Shown: one piece after another, positions 1-8,242 of the stretch
Layout: every line of letters begins with the position of its first letter
Numbering within the stretch: the first letter of the stretch is position 1
From: Bacteroidales bacterium
Lineage (GTDB): Bacteria; Bacteroidota; Bacteroidia; Bacteroidales; UBA932
Length of the DNA stretch: 61,781 nt
Direction of reading: 5' to 3'
Assembly (NCBI GenBank): GCA_017398335.1
Contig: JAFQGK010000055.1
Coordinates: forward strand, 1-61,781
The notes under the pieces: model-generated
Database searches by the model: none
Seen by the model: only the letters and a program-made list of their open reading frames with translations
What the model was told of the DNA's origin: nothing
Translations under genes and position numbers: made by a program

Positions 1-366
1 CGTGCGCAGATCAAGTTCGCTATCGGAACATGGGACTACAAGAAGTACGGCGGAACAAAGGATTCTCCGGTACATGTCAACACAACTGACGCGAGCACAT
101 TCGTAGACTTCTACACTGACGCGAGCACAATCGCAAACGGCGACCTCATCATCTATAATGACGGTTATATGATCAACAATGGTGAGAAGGTTTCCGCTAC
201 GACTTCAGAGTGGATCGAGTACATCATTCCGCTCGACTATCGTCAGCTCACAACTTATCCTACACACATCGTCATCTCATGTGCAACTTCACAGTTCGGT
301 GACTACTTCACCGGATATGACGGAGGACGCCTCTGGATTGACGCTGCGGAACTTATTTACGAGTAA
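1..366 (+). CDS. PCMD-domain surface protein, C-terminal part (5' end outside window)
   Basis: The reading frame is open from base 1 to a TAA at 364-366, so only about 121 C-terminal residues are visible. They align closely with the last 120 residues of the complete lipoprotein at 1896-3563, sharing stretches such as WDYKKYGG, SPVHVNTTD, THxVISCA, FGDYF and a final LWID..ELIYE. That C-terminal module matches the putative carbohydrate metabolism (PCMD) domain of Bacteroidota surface lipoproteins. The function is inferred from the family name only; no enzyme activity can be read from the sequence. The two PCMD genes bracket two small barrel genes on the same strand with very short gaps, so they probably form one operon and arose by duplication. 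Confidence 0.8.
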   Translation, partial: RAQIKFAIGTWDYKKYGGTKDSPVHVNTTDASTFVDFYTDASTIANGDLIIYNDGYMINNGEKVSATTSEWIEYIIPLDYRQLTTYPTHIVISCATSQFGDYFTGYDGGRLWIDAAELIYE

Positions 367-374
367 TATCTCTG

Positions 375-1112
375 ATGCGCAGATTTATAATCATATTTGC
401 AATGCTGTTCCTCGGTGCCTTGAGCGCCGGGGCTCAGCATTATGACCGAGGCTATGAGGCAGTGCCATCTTCGCCGTTCCTTAAGAAAGGAACATGGATG
501 CTGGGAGGTACCCTCCGTTATACACAACATGTGAATGATAAGTATAACTTCCTGGTCATCAACGATATAAATTCGGAAGGATACAAGATATCCGCCAATC
601 CTAAGTTCATGTATATGTTCAAGGATAATATGGGAGCCGGATTGAGACTTTCATATGACCGAAGCATGCTGGATCTTGCATCCGCAGACCTTTCGGTATC
701 CGACATATCGATGAGTGCGAAGGATTGTTATCAGATTCAGCATAAATACAGTGCCTATGCCTTTTACAGGGCATATATTCCTCTCGGAAATTCCAAGAGG
801 GTGGCTATGTTCGCCGATCTTCTTTTCGGAGGATCCTACAAGCAGGGCAAGGCTTTCAACGCAGGTGGCGAGTATGTAGTAGGTACTTATGAGCAGAGAT
901 ATGCATTGGAACTTGCTGTGGATCCGGGAATCGTTGCATTTCTTACGGAAAGACTGGCAGTGGAGCTTAATGTAGGAATCTTCGGAGTAAGCTATTCGTG
1001 GAGAGACCAGTTGAGGAATCAGGTGATCGGAGGACATTCCGATTCGACTTCGGCTGGCTTTATGGTTAACCTCCTCTCCCTTGGAGTGGGAATGTCCTAT
1101 TATTTCCTATGA
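375..1112 (+). CDS. small outer-membrane beta-barrel protein
   Basis: A 245-residue protein with an N-terminal signal peptide (hydrophobic residues 4-18, cleavage probably after GALSAGA). The rest is alternating amphipathic strands rich in Tyr, Gly and Ser, ending SYYFL with an aromatic near the C-terminus, as expected of an outer-membrane barrel. No enzyme motif is visible. It starts 8 bp after the upstream PCMD gene and its TGA overlaps the start of the next barrel gene (ATGATG, 4 bp), so translation is probably coupled. Its likely role is as an outer-membrane partner of the PCMD lipoproteins; that is inferred from gene order. The exact protein family is not recognised. Confidence 0.7.
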   Translation: MRRFIIIFAMLFLGALSAGAQHYDRGYEAVPSSPFLKKGTWMLGGTLRYTQHVNDKYNFLVINDINSEGYKISANPKFMYMFKDNMGAGLRLSYDRSMLDLASADLSVSDISMSAKDCYQIQHKYSAYAFYRAYIPLGNSKRVAMFADLLFGGSYKQGKAFNAGGEYVVGTYEQRYALELAVDPGIVAFLTERLAVELNVGIFGVSYSWRDQLRNQVIGGHSDSTSAGFMVNLLSLGVGMSYYFL

Positions 1113-1894
1113 TGAGAACAATTGACAGAATAATCGTTGCCTGCATGTTTCTTGCGGCAGCCATCACGTCGTCCGCGCAATCACGGAATGACGCCAAGGA
1201 TCATGTTGTTCTCGGTTCGGAGATAATGCCGAAAGACACGACCAAGGTCCGCAGATTCAAGAATCATCTTATTGCTCCCAAGGGAGAATGGCAGTGCGGA
1301 CTTGCCGTCATGTATGCGGATTTTGACAGTGGAAATGCTGATTATATGCTTATGGTCCAGGGACTCAATGCTCGCGCAACGATGCTGAGGATCGCTCCTG
1401 AGGCAGCATACACATTCAAGGAAAATCATGCAGTCGGAATCAGGTTCCAGTATATGAAGGCAGGTGGCATGATAGATGGTCTTACAGCAGACCTGCTGGG
1501 AAATATGAGTCTTCCGGTCGAGAATATCGGTGCTACATCACTTTCAATGGGTGCCAATATCTTCCAGAGGACATATGTGGGAATCGATAAGCGCGGCCGC
1601 TTTGGAATTTTCTGGGATTATGTACTGGGATTTACAAGAACAAAGTCTCAGATGGCGGCGGGAAATGACAATTATTCTGCAAAGCAGAAGGTGCATCTCG
1701 GATTTTCTCCGGGTGTTGTATATTTCCCGATGAACAACCTGTCCATACAGGCATGCATTTCTCTGGCGGAATTGTCATATGCCAAGGTTTCTGCCTATGA
1801 GTCAGGAATTGTCACAGGCACACGTGCGGCGTGGAAGGCTCAGGCTAGTCTTAACGTTCTTAATCTCAATTTCGGACTCACAATACATCTTTAA
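1109..1894 (+). CDS. small outer-membrane beta-barrel protein, second of pair
   Basis: A 261-residue protein with a signal peptide (MMRTIDRIIVACMFLAAA, cleavage probably near SSAQ). The C-terminal 200 residues are barrel-like, with repeated strand-turn patterns and an ending NLNFGLTIHL. The phrase APKGEWQCG resembles LKKGTWMLGG of the preceding gene at the same relative place, so the two are probably diverged paralogues. It overlaps the upstream gene by 4 bp and the downstream PCMD lipoprotein starts 1 bp after its stop. Function unknown; an outer-membrane location is the safest statement. Confidence 0.7.
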   Translation: MMRTIDRIIVACMFLAAAITSSAQSRNDAKDHVVLGSEIMPKDTTKVRRFKNHLIAPKGEWQCGLAVMYADFDSGNADYMLMVQGLNARATMLRIAPEAAYTFKENHAVGIRFQYMKAGGMIDGLTADLLGNMSLPVENIGATSLSMGANIFQRTYVGIDKRGRFGIFWDYVLGFTRTKSQMAAGNDNYSAKQKVHLGFSPGVVYFPMNNLSIQACISLAELSYAKVSAYESGIVTGTRAAWKAQASLNVLNLNFGLTIHL

Positions 1895-1895
1895 T

Positions 1896-3563
1896 ATGAA
1901 AAGGATACTGATCTATATATTAGCAGGACTCTTCCTGATGACCGGATGCATCACTAATGACATCCCTTATCCGGTGGTAGTTCCTCATATCACATCCTTT
2001 GATGTGGCTGGAGCTGAGAGTGTTCAGATTGACTCTGAAAATCAAGTGATTACAGTCAATTTCTCCGAAACGACTGATATAAGAAGAGTAGAGGTCAGGT
2101 CTGTTGTGATAGATGAGCAGGAAGCTTCACTTGTCGATGATGTCGTTGGCTTCCATGATTTTACCTCTCCATTCAAGTTTACGGTCAGGACATATGATGA
2201 TTATGAGTGGACTGTAAAGGGAGTAAGGAACATCGAGCGTTATTTTACAGTCAAGGGACAGGTCGGTTCATCAGTCATCGACGAAGTAAATTGCCGTGCC
2301 GTCACTACAGTCGGTATCAAGACGGATATTACAGACATTGAGGTCACCAGTCTGAAACTCGGACCGAAGGGACTGACTGAATATTCCCTTCAACTTTCCC
2401 AGATGAAGGATTTTTCGGACTGCGTTCAGGTTGAAGTGACGGCCTTCGGACTGACTGAAGTCTGGAGCCTGTATGTGGAACAGACTGACGCCAGTGTGGA
2501 AATCAAGAAAGTAAACCCTTGGACAACAGAGGTTTATGTGACTTCGCAGGGTGTTTCAGGAATGGATAACGGCTTTACATATAGAAGAAAGGGTGCTTCA
2601 GAGTGGATAAACGTCAGTCCGGAAGATGTAACGGTAGATGGTGGTACGTTTACTGCACACATAGTCGGCCTTGAACCGGAAACTCCTTATGAAGTACAGG
2701 CATATTGCGGTACAGACAAGACTGCTGTACAGGAATTTGTTACTGATGCCGCTACTGAAATTCCAAATGGTAGTTTCGAATACGTAAGCAAGGTTGCCGG
2801 TGCAAGCTATTACAAGTTCTATGATCCCGACTGCGGAGTTCCTGATGGAGCATATATGTTCTGGGGATCCGGTAACGGTGAAGGAAGTGAAGGAGTCAAC
2901 GGCTCAGCCAATCTGGGCATAGTAATCACGACCATAGATACAGCAGATAAGGTTGACGGAAACCAGTCAGTTCTGGCCCAGACCAGCCAGATGGCCGGAA
3001 TACTTGCTGCAGGTAACCTCTTTGCCGGGCAGTTCGATGGCCTGGTGGGTACCTCAGGAGGAAAGGTGAATTTCGGACGTCCGTGGACGACGAGACCGAA
3101 GGCACTCCGGCTTTACTGCAAGTACTCGACCGGTCCGATGGATATCATCAAGGGCGCTCCGGCCGGTGTGACCTTGGTTCAGGGAGAGACATACGACCGT
3201 GCCGAGATAAAGATAGCCCTCGGATATTGGGATTATAAGAAATACGGTGGAAGCAAGAACAGCCCTGTTCATGTGAACACGACCGATCCTAAGACATTCA
3301 TTGATTACAGCACAGACCCTAGCACAATTGCCTATGGTGGTCTCATCATCAATAATGACGGCTACTCTTTGTCCGGCGAGGAGAAGGTGCAGAAGGGCAC
3401 GGACCAGTGGATACAATATACGATACCGTTCATCTACAGGGATATTGATACCTTGCCGACACATATGGTCATTTCATGTGCGTCATCCAAGTTCGGTGAT
3501 TATTTCTCCGGATGCAGCAAATCGAAGCTGTGGATAGATAAGGTAGAGCTTATTTATGAATAA
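1896..3563 (+). CDS. PCMD-domain lipoprotein
   Basis: A 555-residue lipoprotein. The start is taken at ATG 1896 because this gives a clean type II signal peptide with lipobox LFLMTGC (Cys18); the frame is open further upstream but that part lies inside the previous gene. Residues about 30-200 look like beta-sandwich modules, about 205-290 resemble a fibronectin-like domain (PETPYEVQAYCG), and 295-555 are the PCMD module, starting near IPNGSFE and ending LWIDKVELIYE. Such proteins are exported to the Bacteroidota cell surface and are thought to bind carbohydrate or other surface ligands. Its C-terminus is paralogous to the truncated gene at the start of the window. Confidence 0.8.
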   Translation: MKRILIYILAGLFLMTGCITNDIPYPVVVPHITSFDVAGAESVQIDSENQVITVNFSETTDIRRVEVRSVVIDEQEASLVDDVVGFHDFTSPFKFTVRTYDDYEWTVKGVRNIERYFTVKGQVGSSVIDEVNCRAVTTVGIKTDITDIEVTSLKLGPKGLTEYSLQLSQMKDFSDCVQVEVTAFGLTEVWSLYVEQTDASVEIKKVNPWTTEVYVTSQGVSGMDNGFTYRRKGASEWINVSPEDVTVDGGTFTAHIVGLEPETPYEVQAYCGTDKTAVQEFVTDAATEIPNGSFEYVSKVAGASYYKFYDPDCGVPDGAYMFWGSGNGEGSEGVNGSANLGIVITTIDTADKVDGNQSVLAQTSQMAGILAAGNLFAGQFDGLVGTSGGKVNFGRPWTTRPKALRLYCKYSTGPMDIIKGAPAGVTLVQGETYDRAEIKIALGYWDYKKYGGSKNSPVHVNTTDPKTFIDYSTDPSTIAYGGLIINNDGYSLSGEEKVQKGTDQWIQYTIPFIYRDIDTLPTHMVISCASSKFGDYFSGCSKSKLWIDKVELIYE

Positions 3564-3569
3564 GGAAGT

Positions 3570-5060
3570 ATGAGGGTTCCTAATACATATGTGATTATTT
3601 TCAGTGTGCTACTGCTCTGTGCAGTAGCCACTTGGTTTATACCGGGAGGTGAACCTCAGACATGGCAGGTCTTTTCTGCATTATACGAGGGATTCAGCCA
3701 GCAGGCGGGTATCATTGCATTCGTCCTTATCATAGGTGGTGCATTCTGGATTGTGAACAGCACAAAGGCTGTTGATGCCGGCATCATGAAATTCATTGAC
3801 AAGGCGAGCAGTCTCGAACGTTTCCCTCTTATGCGTAAAATTGGTGTCGGAAATGTCGTCATTGTGCTTGTAATGCTGCTTTTCGGCCTTTTTGGGGCTG
3901 TTTTCGGCATGAGTGAGGAAACTATAGCCTTTGTGGCCGTAGTGATTCCTTTGGCCCGTTCCTTGGGCTATGACAATGTCGTCGGAGTCTGTATGGTGTA
4001 TGTGGCCGCTCATGTCGGATTTGCCGGTGCAATGCTTAATCCGTTTACAATAGGCATAGCTCAGGATATGTCTGACCTGCCTCTGTTTTCAGGAATAGAG
4101 TACAGAACACTGTGCTGGTGCGTGCTGATGACGTTGAGTGTCGCTTTTGTACTTTGGTATGCATCCAAAGTAAGGAAGTCAACAGTCATTGAGTGTAATG
4201 CCGACGTAAAACCTTCATCAGTTCCTGAAATGACTGCGTCCGGATTGAGGCAATGGATCTGCTTTGGGGTCCTGGCAGTCGCGGCAGTCGCCTTCAGTAT
4301 CGCATATGGCGCAGATTGTTCCGTCAAGATAGGACAGAATAGCTACCATACACCATGGCTTATATGGGCTGCGGACATACTGTTTGCCGTTTCTTCTGTA
4401 TTGGCCTTGAGAAATTCATCTCAGATGTTTATTCTAAATCTCCTGATGTTCACTATTGTCTTTATGGTGATCGGTGTCATGGGATATGGCTGGTATCTGC
4501 CTGAAATATGTGCACTCTTCCTCCTGCTGGCCATAGCATCCGGTTTTTCTGCCGGATATTCACCTGATGATATCGCCAAGGAATTCATTGCAGGAGCCAA
4601 GGATATTTTCTCGGCAGCCCTCATCATCGGCTTTGCAGCGGGAATCATATATATCCTGAAGAATGGCAATGTGATTGATCAAATGCTTGAATCTATGGCT
4701 TCTGCACTCGAGGAAAGCGGTAAATTAGGGGCGTTGAGCACAATGTACGGCATTCAGACATTCATCAATCTCTTTGTACCTTCCGCTTCAGCTAAAGCTG
4801 CTGTCACAATGCCTATAATGGCTCCATTCTCGGATCTTATCGGTCTGTCGCGACAGGCTACAGTATTGGCTTTTCAGTTTGGTGACGGCTTTACAAATAT
4901 GATTACTCCATGCTCCGGAGTTCTGATGGCGGTTCTGTCTGTTGCCAGGATACAATATGCGGAATGGTTCAGATTCATCTGGAAGTTCATATTGCTTCTT
5001 CTTCTGGTCGGTTTCCTCCTTCTGATACCTGCAGTATATATGGATCTTCCCGGGTTCTGA
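3570..5060 (+). CDS. YfcC/DcuC-type carboxylate transporter
   Basis: A 496-residue polytopic inner-membrane protein with about 12 hydrophobic segments. The N-terminus (RVPNTYVIIFSVLLL, then ATWFIPGGE) is the hallmark opening of the YfcC family, which belongs with the DcuC/short-chain carboxylate transporters. The substrate is probably a C4-dicarboxylate, short fatty acid or basic amino acid; it cannot be fixed from sequence. Further support comes from GLFGAVFGMSEETIAF and the C-terminal NLFVPSASAKAAVTMPIM motif of this superfamily. It follows the PCMD lipoprotein by 6 bp, so it is probably the last gene of that operon, and a strong hairpin terminator starts within 10 bp of its stop. Confidence 0.8.
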   Translation: MRVPNTYVIIFSVLLLCAVATWFIPGGEPQTWQVFSALYEGFSQQAGIIAFVLIIGGAFWIVNSTKAVDAGIMKFIDKASSLERFPLMRKIGVGNVVIVLVMLLFGLFGAVFGMSEETIAFVAVVIPLARSLGYDNVVGVCMVYVAAHVGFAGAMLNPFTIGIAQDMSDLPLFSGIEYRTLCWCVLMTLSVAFVLWYASKVRKSTVIECNADVKPSSVPEMTASGLRQWICFGVLAVAAVAFSIAYGADCSVKIGQNSYHTPWLIWAADILFAVSSVLALRNSSQMFILNLLMFTIVFMVIGVMGYGWYLPEICALFLLLAIASGFSAGYSPDDIAKEFIAGAKDIFSAALIIGFAAGIIYILKNGNVIDQMLESMASALEESGKLGALSTMYGIQTFINLFVPSASAKAAVTMPIMAPFSDLIGLSRQATVLAFQFGDGFTNMITPCSGVLMAVLSVARIQYAEWFRFIWKFILLLLLVGFLLLIPAVYMDLPGF

Positions 5061-5061
5061 T

Positions 5062-5094
5062 AAAAAAGGGCTACCGTCACGGCAGCCCTTTTTC
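5062..5094 (+). terminator. Rho-independent terminator after the PCMD/YfcC operon
   Basis: A 9-bp stem (GGGCTACCG at 5068-5076, CGGCAGCCC at 5080-5088, one A-C mismatch) closes a 3-nt loop. It is preceded by A6 and followed by T5. The symmetric A/T flanks mean it could act on both strands, but only the plus-strand operon ends here. Confidence 0.9.
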
Positions 5095-5204
5095 TGTACT
5101 TTAACTTAGATGTTACCTTGATCTTAGATCAGATATTGCTTTTATCAGCAAATAACAAGTGCAAATCTAGTCGATGTCAAATATATTTTGAAATAAGTGT
5201 GATG

Positions 5205-5261
5205 TTTGGGGTAAAATTGTGTTTGATCGGGTGTATTTGGGACTAAAATCGAATATTTGGG
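5205..5261 (+). repeat. three phased TTTGGG direct repeats over the LytTR gene promoter
   Basis: TTTGGG occurs at 5205-5210, 5236-5241 and 5256-5261. Spacings are 31 and 20 bp, close to three and two helical turns, so all copies face the same side of the DNA. The first two copies continue as an A/T-rich extension (GGTAAAAT, ACTAAAAT). The third supplies the -33 TTTG of the predicted promoter. The most likely role is a binding site for the downstream LytTR protein or another regulator. Confidence 0.5.
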
Positions 5262-5287
5262 ATTAATAAATATATTGTTTAATTTTG
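5256..5287 (+). promoter_or_regulatory. predicted Bacteroidota promoter of the LytTR gene
   Basis: TTTG at 5256-5259, a 20-bp spacer, and TAATTTTG at 5280-5287 match the TTTG / TAnnTTTG pattern. The first transcribed base would be about 5294, leaving a short leader before ATG 5310. Confidence 0.6.
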
Positions 5288-5309
5288 TCCCACCTAAATT
5301 GTGACTAAA

Positions 5310-6107
5310 ATGAATCAGGTTCCAAGGCTTTTCAGACGTTTTATCCCGCAGTTGCTCCATATGATAGTGCTGCCAGTCTTCTTTTTCGCCTTCATGCTTA
5401 TCTACAGACCTTTTGATGTCGTCGATTTTCTCGGCAGCGAATGGTATGGGGTTCATGCAACGATGATATCATGCATCATTCTTGCTTGTGTCGTCATCAT
5501 ACGCCTGATCTATTATTATATACCGATGAGGATAAATTATACGATCTATGCCTTCTGGTGTCTGGCGGAAGTCATTTTCATGTCATTTTTTGCAGCCCTT
5601 TACATCTGGCTCATCCTCGATAGAAGCATTCAGTATTTTGATGTCCTTACATTTTCATTCCAGATAATATTCTTCATACTTATCCTGCCATACACAATTC
5701 TGGCCCTTTCTTTACGTCTCGCGGAGTATCATAAGAAGGAGACCGATCCGGAAATGAATTCGGTCAGAAGAATGCGCTTTTATGATGAAAGGCACAACCT
5801 CAAGATAGTCCTGACTGCAGACGCGATTCTATATATTTCTGCAGAAATAAATTATGTCAATATTGTTTATCTGGAAAATGACAAGGTGCGTACTTATATT
5901 CTGCGTAGTTCCATGAAGGCTATCGAGGAATTATGTCAGGACAATGGTCTTATGCGATGCCACAGGTCATTTTATGTAAATCCCTCCCATATCAAGGTCC
6001 TTAGGAAAGATATGGAAGGGGTTATGTATGCTGAGCTTGATGCTGATGATGTAAGGCATATTCCGGTTACAAGGAAGTATTATGCTTCTCTCAGCGAGGC
6101 TCTTTAG
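5310..6107 (+). CDS. membrane-bound LytTR-family transcriptional regulator
   Basis: A 265-residue one-component regulator. ATG 5310 is preferred over an in-frame GTG at 5301. Residues 1-140 contain about four transmembrane segments (around 14-30, 45-66, 82-102, 112-132). Residues 160-262 form a LytTR DNA-binding domain, with the usual LYISAEINYVNI, a central RSSMKAIEE, a CHRSFYVNPSHI strand and terminal IPVTRKYY. There is no response-regulator receiver domain, so signal input must come through the membrane part. The promoter carries three phased repeats that could be its own operator. The stop overlaps the convergent deoxynucleoside kinase gene by 4 bp. Confidence 0.88.
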   Translation: MNQVPRLFRRFIPQLLHMIVLPVFFFAFMLIYRPFDVVDFLGSEWYGVHATMISCIILACVVIIRLIYYYIPMRINYTIYAFWCLAEVIFMSFFAALYIWLILDRSIQYFDVLTFSFQIIFFILILPYTILALSLRLAEYHKKETDPEMNSVRRMRFYDERHNLKIVLTADAILYISAEINYVNIVYLENDKVRTYILRSSMKAIEELCQDNGLMRCHRSFYVNPSHIKVLRKDMEGVMYAELDADDVRHIPVTRKYYASLSEAL

Positions 6108-6715
6108 AACAGTCCGAAAAGCTGTGCGTCAATCTTATCTGTAATCAATGCGAAATCTTCAGGATTATGCTCGAAATCGAGGTCGTCGGCTTCGATTATC
6201 AGAACCTTGCCTTTGTATTCGTCAATCCATCTGTCGTATCTTTCGTTGAGGTTGCTCAGATACTCGATACTGATGCTTTTTTCGTATTCTCTTCCTCGCT
6301 TCTGAATCTGTGATACGAGGGTAGGGACAGATGATTTCAGATATATCAGCAGGTCAGGTTCGCTGACCATTGACATCATCAGGTTGAACAACTGCATATA
6401 AGTATCGAAATCACGGTCTGAGAGGTTTCCCATTGCCTTGTTGTTGGCAACGAAGATATGTACACCCTCAAGTATCGTCCTGTCCTGGATAATGACATCT
6501 TTAGATTTCGCAATATCAAGAAGGTCCTGAAAGCGCTGTGCAAGAAAATATGTCTCCAGATTGTATGACCATCTTTCGATATCCTTGTAATAGTCCTCAA
6601 GGTATGGATTATAGGTGACGGACTCATATTTCGGAGTCCATCCGTAATGCTCGGCGAGCATTCTTGTCAGTGTAGTCTTTCCACAGCCGATATTTCCTGC
6701 AATTCCTATATGCAT
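6104..6715 (-). CDS. deoxynucleoside kinase
   Basis: A 203-residue cytosolic kinase that phosphorylates deoxynucleosides for nucleotide salvage. The P-loop GNIGCGKTT is at residues 7-15, the QDRTILEG motif of the dNK/DGK family near 90-97, and the Arg-rich lid (QKRGREYE) near 138-145. Length fits the family (about 200-220). Likely substrates are deoxyadenosine or deoxyguanosine, as for other Bacteroidota and Gram-positive homologues; base preference is inferred. It lies downstream of gdhA on the same strand after a 60-bp gap holding a degenerate palindromic repeat. Confidence 0.85.
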   Translation of the reverse strand: MHIGIAGNIGCGKTTLTRMLAEHYGWTPKYESVTYNPYLEDYYKDIERWSYNLETYFLAQRFQDLLDIAKSKDVIIQDRTILEGVHIFVANNKAMGNLSDRDFDTYMQLFNLMMSMVSEPDLLIYLKSSVPTLVSQIQKRGREYEKSISIEYLSNLNERYDRWIDEYKGKVLIIEADDLDFEHNPEDFALITDKIDAQLFGLF

Positions 6716-6728
6716 ATATTTGTTATTT

Positions 6729-6756
6729 AGCTTCCCGATCAGGTCCGGGATGTCAT
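6729..6756. repeat. degenerate copy of the dispersed palindromic repeat
   Basis: TTCCCGATCAGGTCCGGGA at 6732-6750 plus flanks matches the palindrome at 34800-34826, apart from one extra C in the right arm and drift in the tail. It lies in the 60-bp gap between gdhA and the deoxynucleoside kinase gene. Confidence 0.65.
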
Positions 6757-6775
6757 GTTGTCCGTTAATCAGAGA

Positions 6776-8131
6776 CTATACAAGTCCCTGTGCCATCATT
6801 GCTTCAGCAACCTTGATGAAACCAGCTATGTTCGCGCCCTTTACGTAGTTGACGTATCCGTCTTCTTCAGTACCGTATTTCACGCAGGCTTCATGAATGT
6901 CTGTCATGATGCGCCTGAGGTTCGTGTCGACTTCTTCTCTTGTCCATTTGAGACGGATTGAGTTCTGTGTCATTTCAAGACCGGATGTCGCAACACCTCC
7001 TGCATTCGACGCCTTGCCCGGGGAGTAGAGGATCTTTGCGGCCTGGAAAACTTCGATTGCTTCCGGGGTACAAGGCATATTGGCACCTTCGGCAACGCAT
7101 ATGCATCCATTTGCCAGAAGGGTCCTGGCTTCTTCTTCGTTCAATTCGTTCTGAGTCGCGCATGGCATTGCAATGTCACACTTCACGCTCCATGGACGTC
7201 TTCCTTCAAAGTATTGTGCATCAGGATATTTCTGAACATATTCCCTGATTCTTCCTCGGAATATGTTCTTGAGCTCCATGATGTATGCAAGTTTCTCCGC
7301 ATCAATGCCTTCCGGGTCGTAGACAGAACCGTTGGAGTCGGACATGGTCACTACCTTGGCACCAAGCTGTATGGCTTTCTGAGCTGCAAACTGTGCCACG
7401 TTTCCAGAACCTGAGATGGCAACTGTCTTTCCTTCGTAGCTGTCTCCTTTAGTGGCAAGCATCGCTTCTGCAAAATAGCATGTGCCGTAGCCTGTCGCTT
7501 CAGGACGCATCGGGCTTCCGCCCCATGTCAGTCCTTTTCCAGTAAGTACTCCGGTGAATTCATCACGGAGTCTCTTGTACTGTCCGAACATATATCCTAT
7601 CTCTCTGCCACCGACTCCGATGTCGCCTGCCGGAACGTCTGTATCTGCCCCGATATGCCTCTGAAGCTCTGTCATGAAGCTCTGGCAGAATCTCATCACT
7701 TCGTTGTCTGACTTGCCTTTCGGATTGAAGTCCGAACCACCTTTGCCGGCACCCATAGGCAGGGTTGTGAGGCTGTTCTTGAAAGTCTGCTCAAAGGCAA
7801 GGAATTTCATGATGCTGAGGTTGACACTTGGGTGGAAGCGTATTCCTCCTTTATATGGACCGATAGCGCTGTTCATCTGTACCCTGAAACCTCTGTTGAC
7901 GTGGATTTCTCCTTCGTCATCAAGCCATGGTACACGGAAGATGATGATGCGCTCGGGTTCTACAATTCTTTCGAGGATTTTCTGCTCCATGAGGTAGGGA
8001 TGCTCCATGATATAAGGAGCGACGCTCTCGAGCACTTCGCGGACAGCCTGATGGAATTCCTTCTCGCCGGGGTTCTTTGCGGTAAGGTCTGCCATGAAGC
8101 CTTCTACATACTTTTGTGTAAACTGATTCAT
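6776..8131 (-). CDS. gdhA: NADP-specific glutamate dehydrogenase
   Basis: A 451-residue protein of the hexameric GDH family (usual length 445-450). It interconverts 2-oxoglutarate plus ammonium and glutamate, the main ammonium-assimilating route in Bacteroidales. Visible family segments are GPYKGGIRFHPSVN near residue 92, the catalytic-lysine region PMGAGKGGSDFNPKGKSD near 126-141, PAGDIGVGGREIGYM, and the nucleotide-binding ISGSGNVAQFAAQKA near 239-253. It follows a strong terminator belonging to the upstream barrel gene, so it has its own transcription start. Glutamine synthetase (46233-47735) and glutamate decarboxylase (51623-53038) elsewhere in the window make glutamate a recurring theme. 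Confidence 0.95.
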   Translation of the reverse strand: MNQFTQKYVEGFMADLTAKNPGEKEFHQAVREVLESVAPYIMEHPYLMEQKILERIVEPERIIIFRVPWLDDEGEIHVNRGFRVQMNSAIGPYKGGIRFHPSVNLSIMKFLAFEQTFKNSLTTLPMGAGKGGSDFNPKGKSDNEVMRFCQSFMTELQRHIGADTDVPAGDIGVGGREIGYMFGQYKRLRDEFTGVLTGKGLTWGGSPMRPEATGYGTCYFAEAMLATKGDSYEGKTVAISGSGNVAQFAAQKAIQLGAKVVTMSDSNGSVYDPEGIDAEKLAYIMELKNIFRGRIREYVQKYPDAQYFEGRRPWSVKCDIAMPCATQNELNEEEARTLLANGCICVAEGANMPCTPEAIEVFQAAKILYSPGKASNAGGVATSGLEMTQNSIRLKWTREEVDTNLRRIMTDIHEACVKYGTEEDGYVNYVKGANIAGFIKVAEAMMAQGLV

Positions 8132-8156
8132 AGTGTCTATTTGTTTTACATAAAAT

Positions 8157-8190
8157 GGGCCAGCTTTGATTTACGATTCAAAGCTGGCCC
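8157..8190 (-). terminator. terminator between the Omp85-like gene and gdhA
   Basis: A perfect 13-bp stem (GGGCCAGCTTTGA at 8157-8169, its complement at 8178-8190) with an 8-nt loop. Read on the minus strand it is followed by ATTTTATG. It ends transcription of 9712-8243 and insulates gdhA. Confidence 0.85.
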
Positions 8191-8242
8191 CGAATTCGTT
8201 TATCCTTGCAAATTTGCAAATTTCTGCGAAAAAATGCAATAT

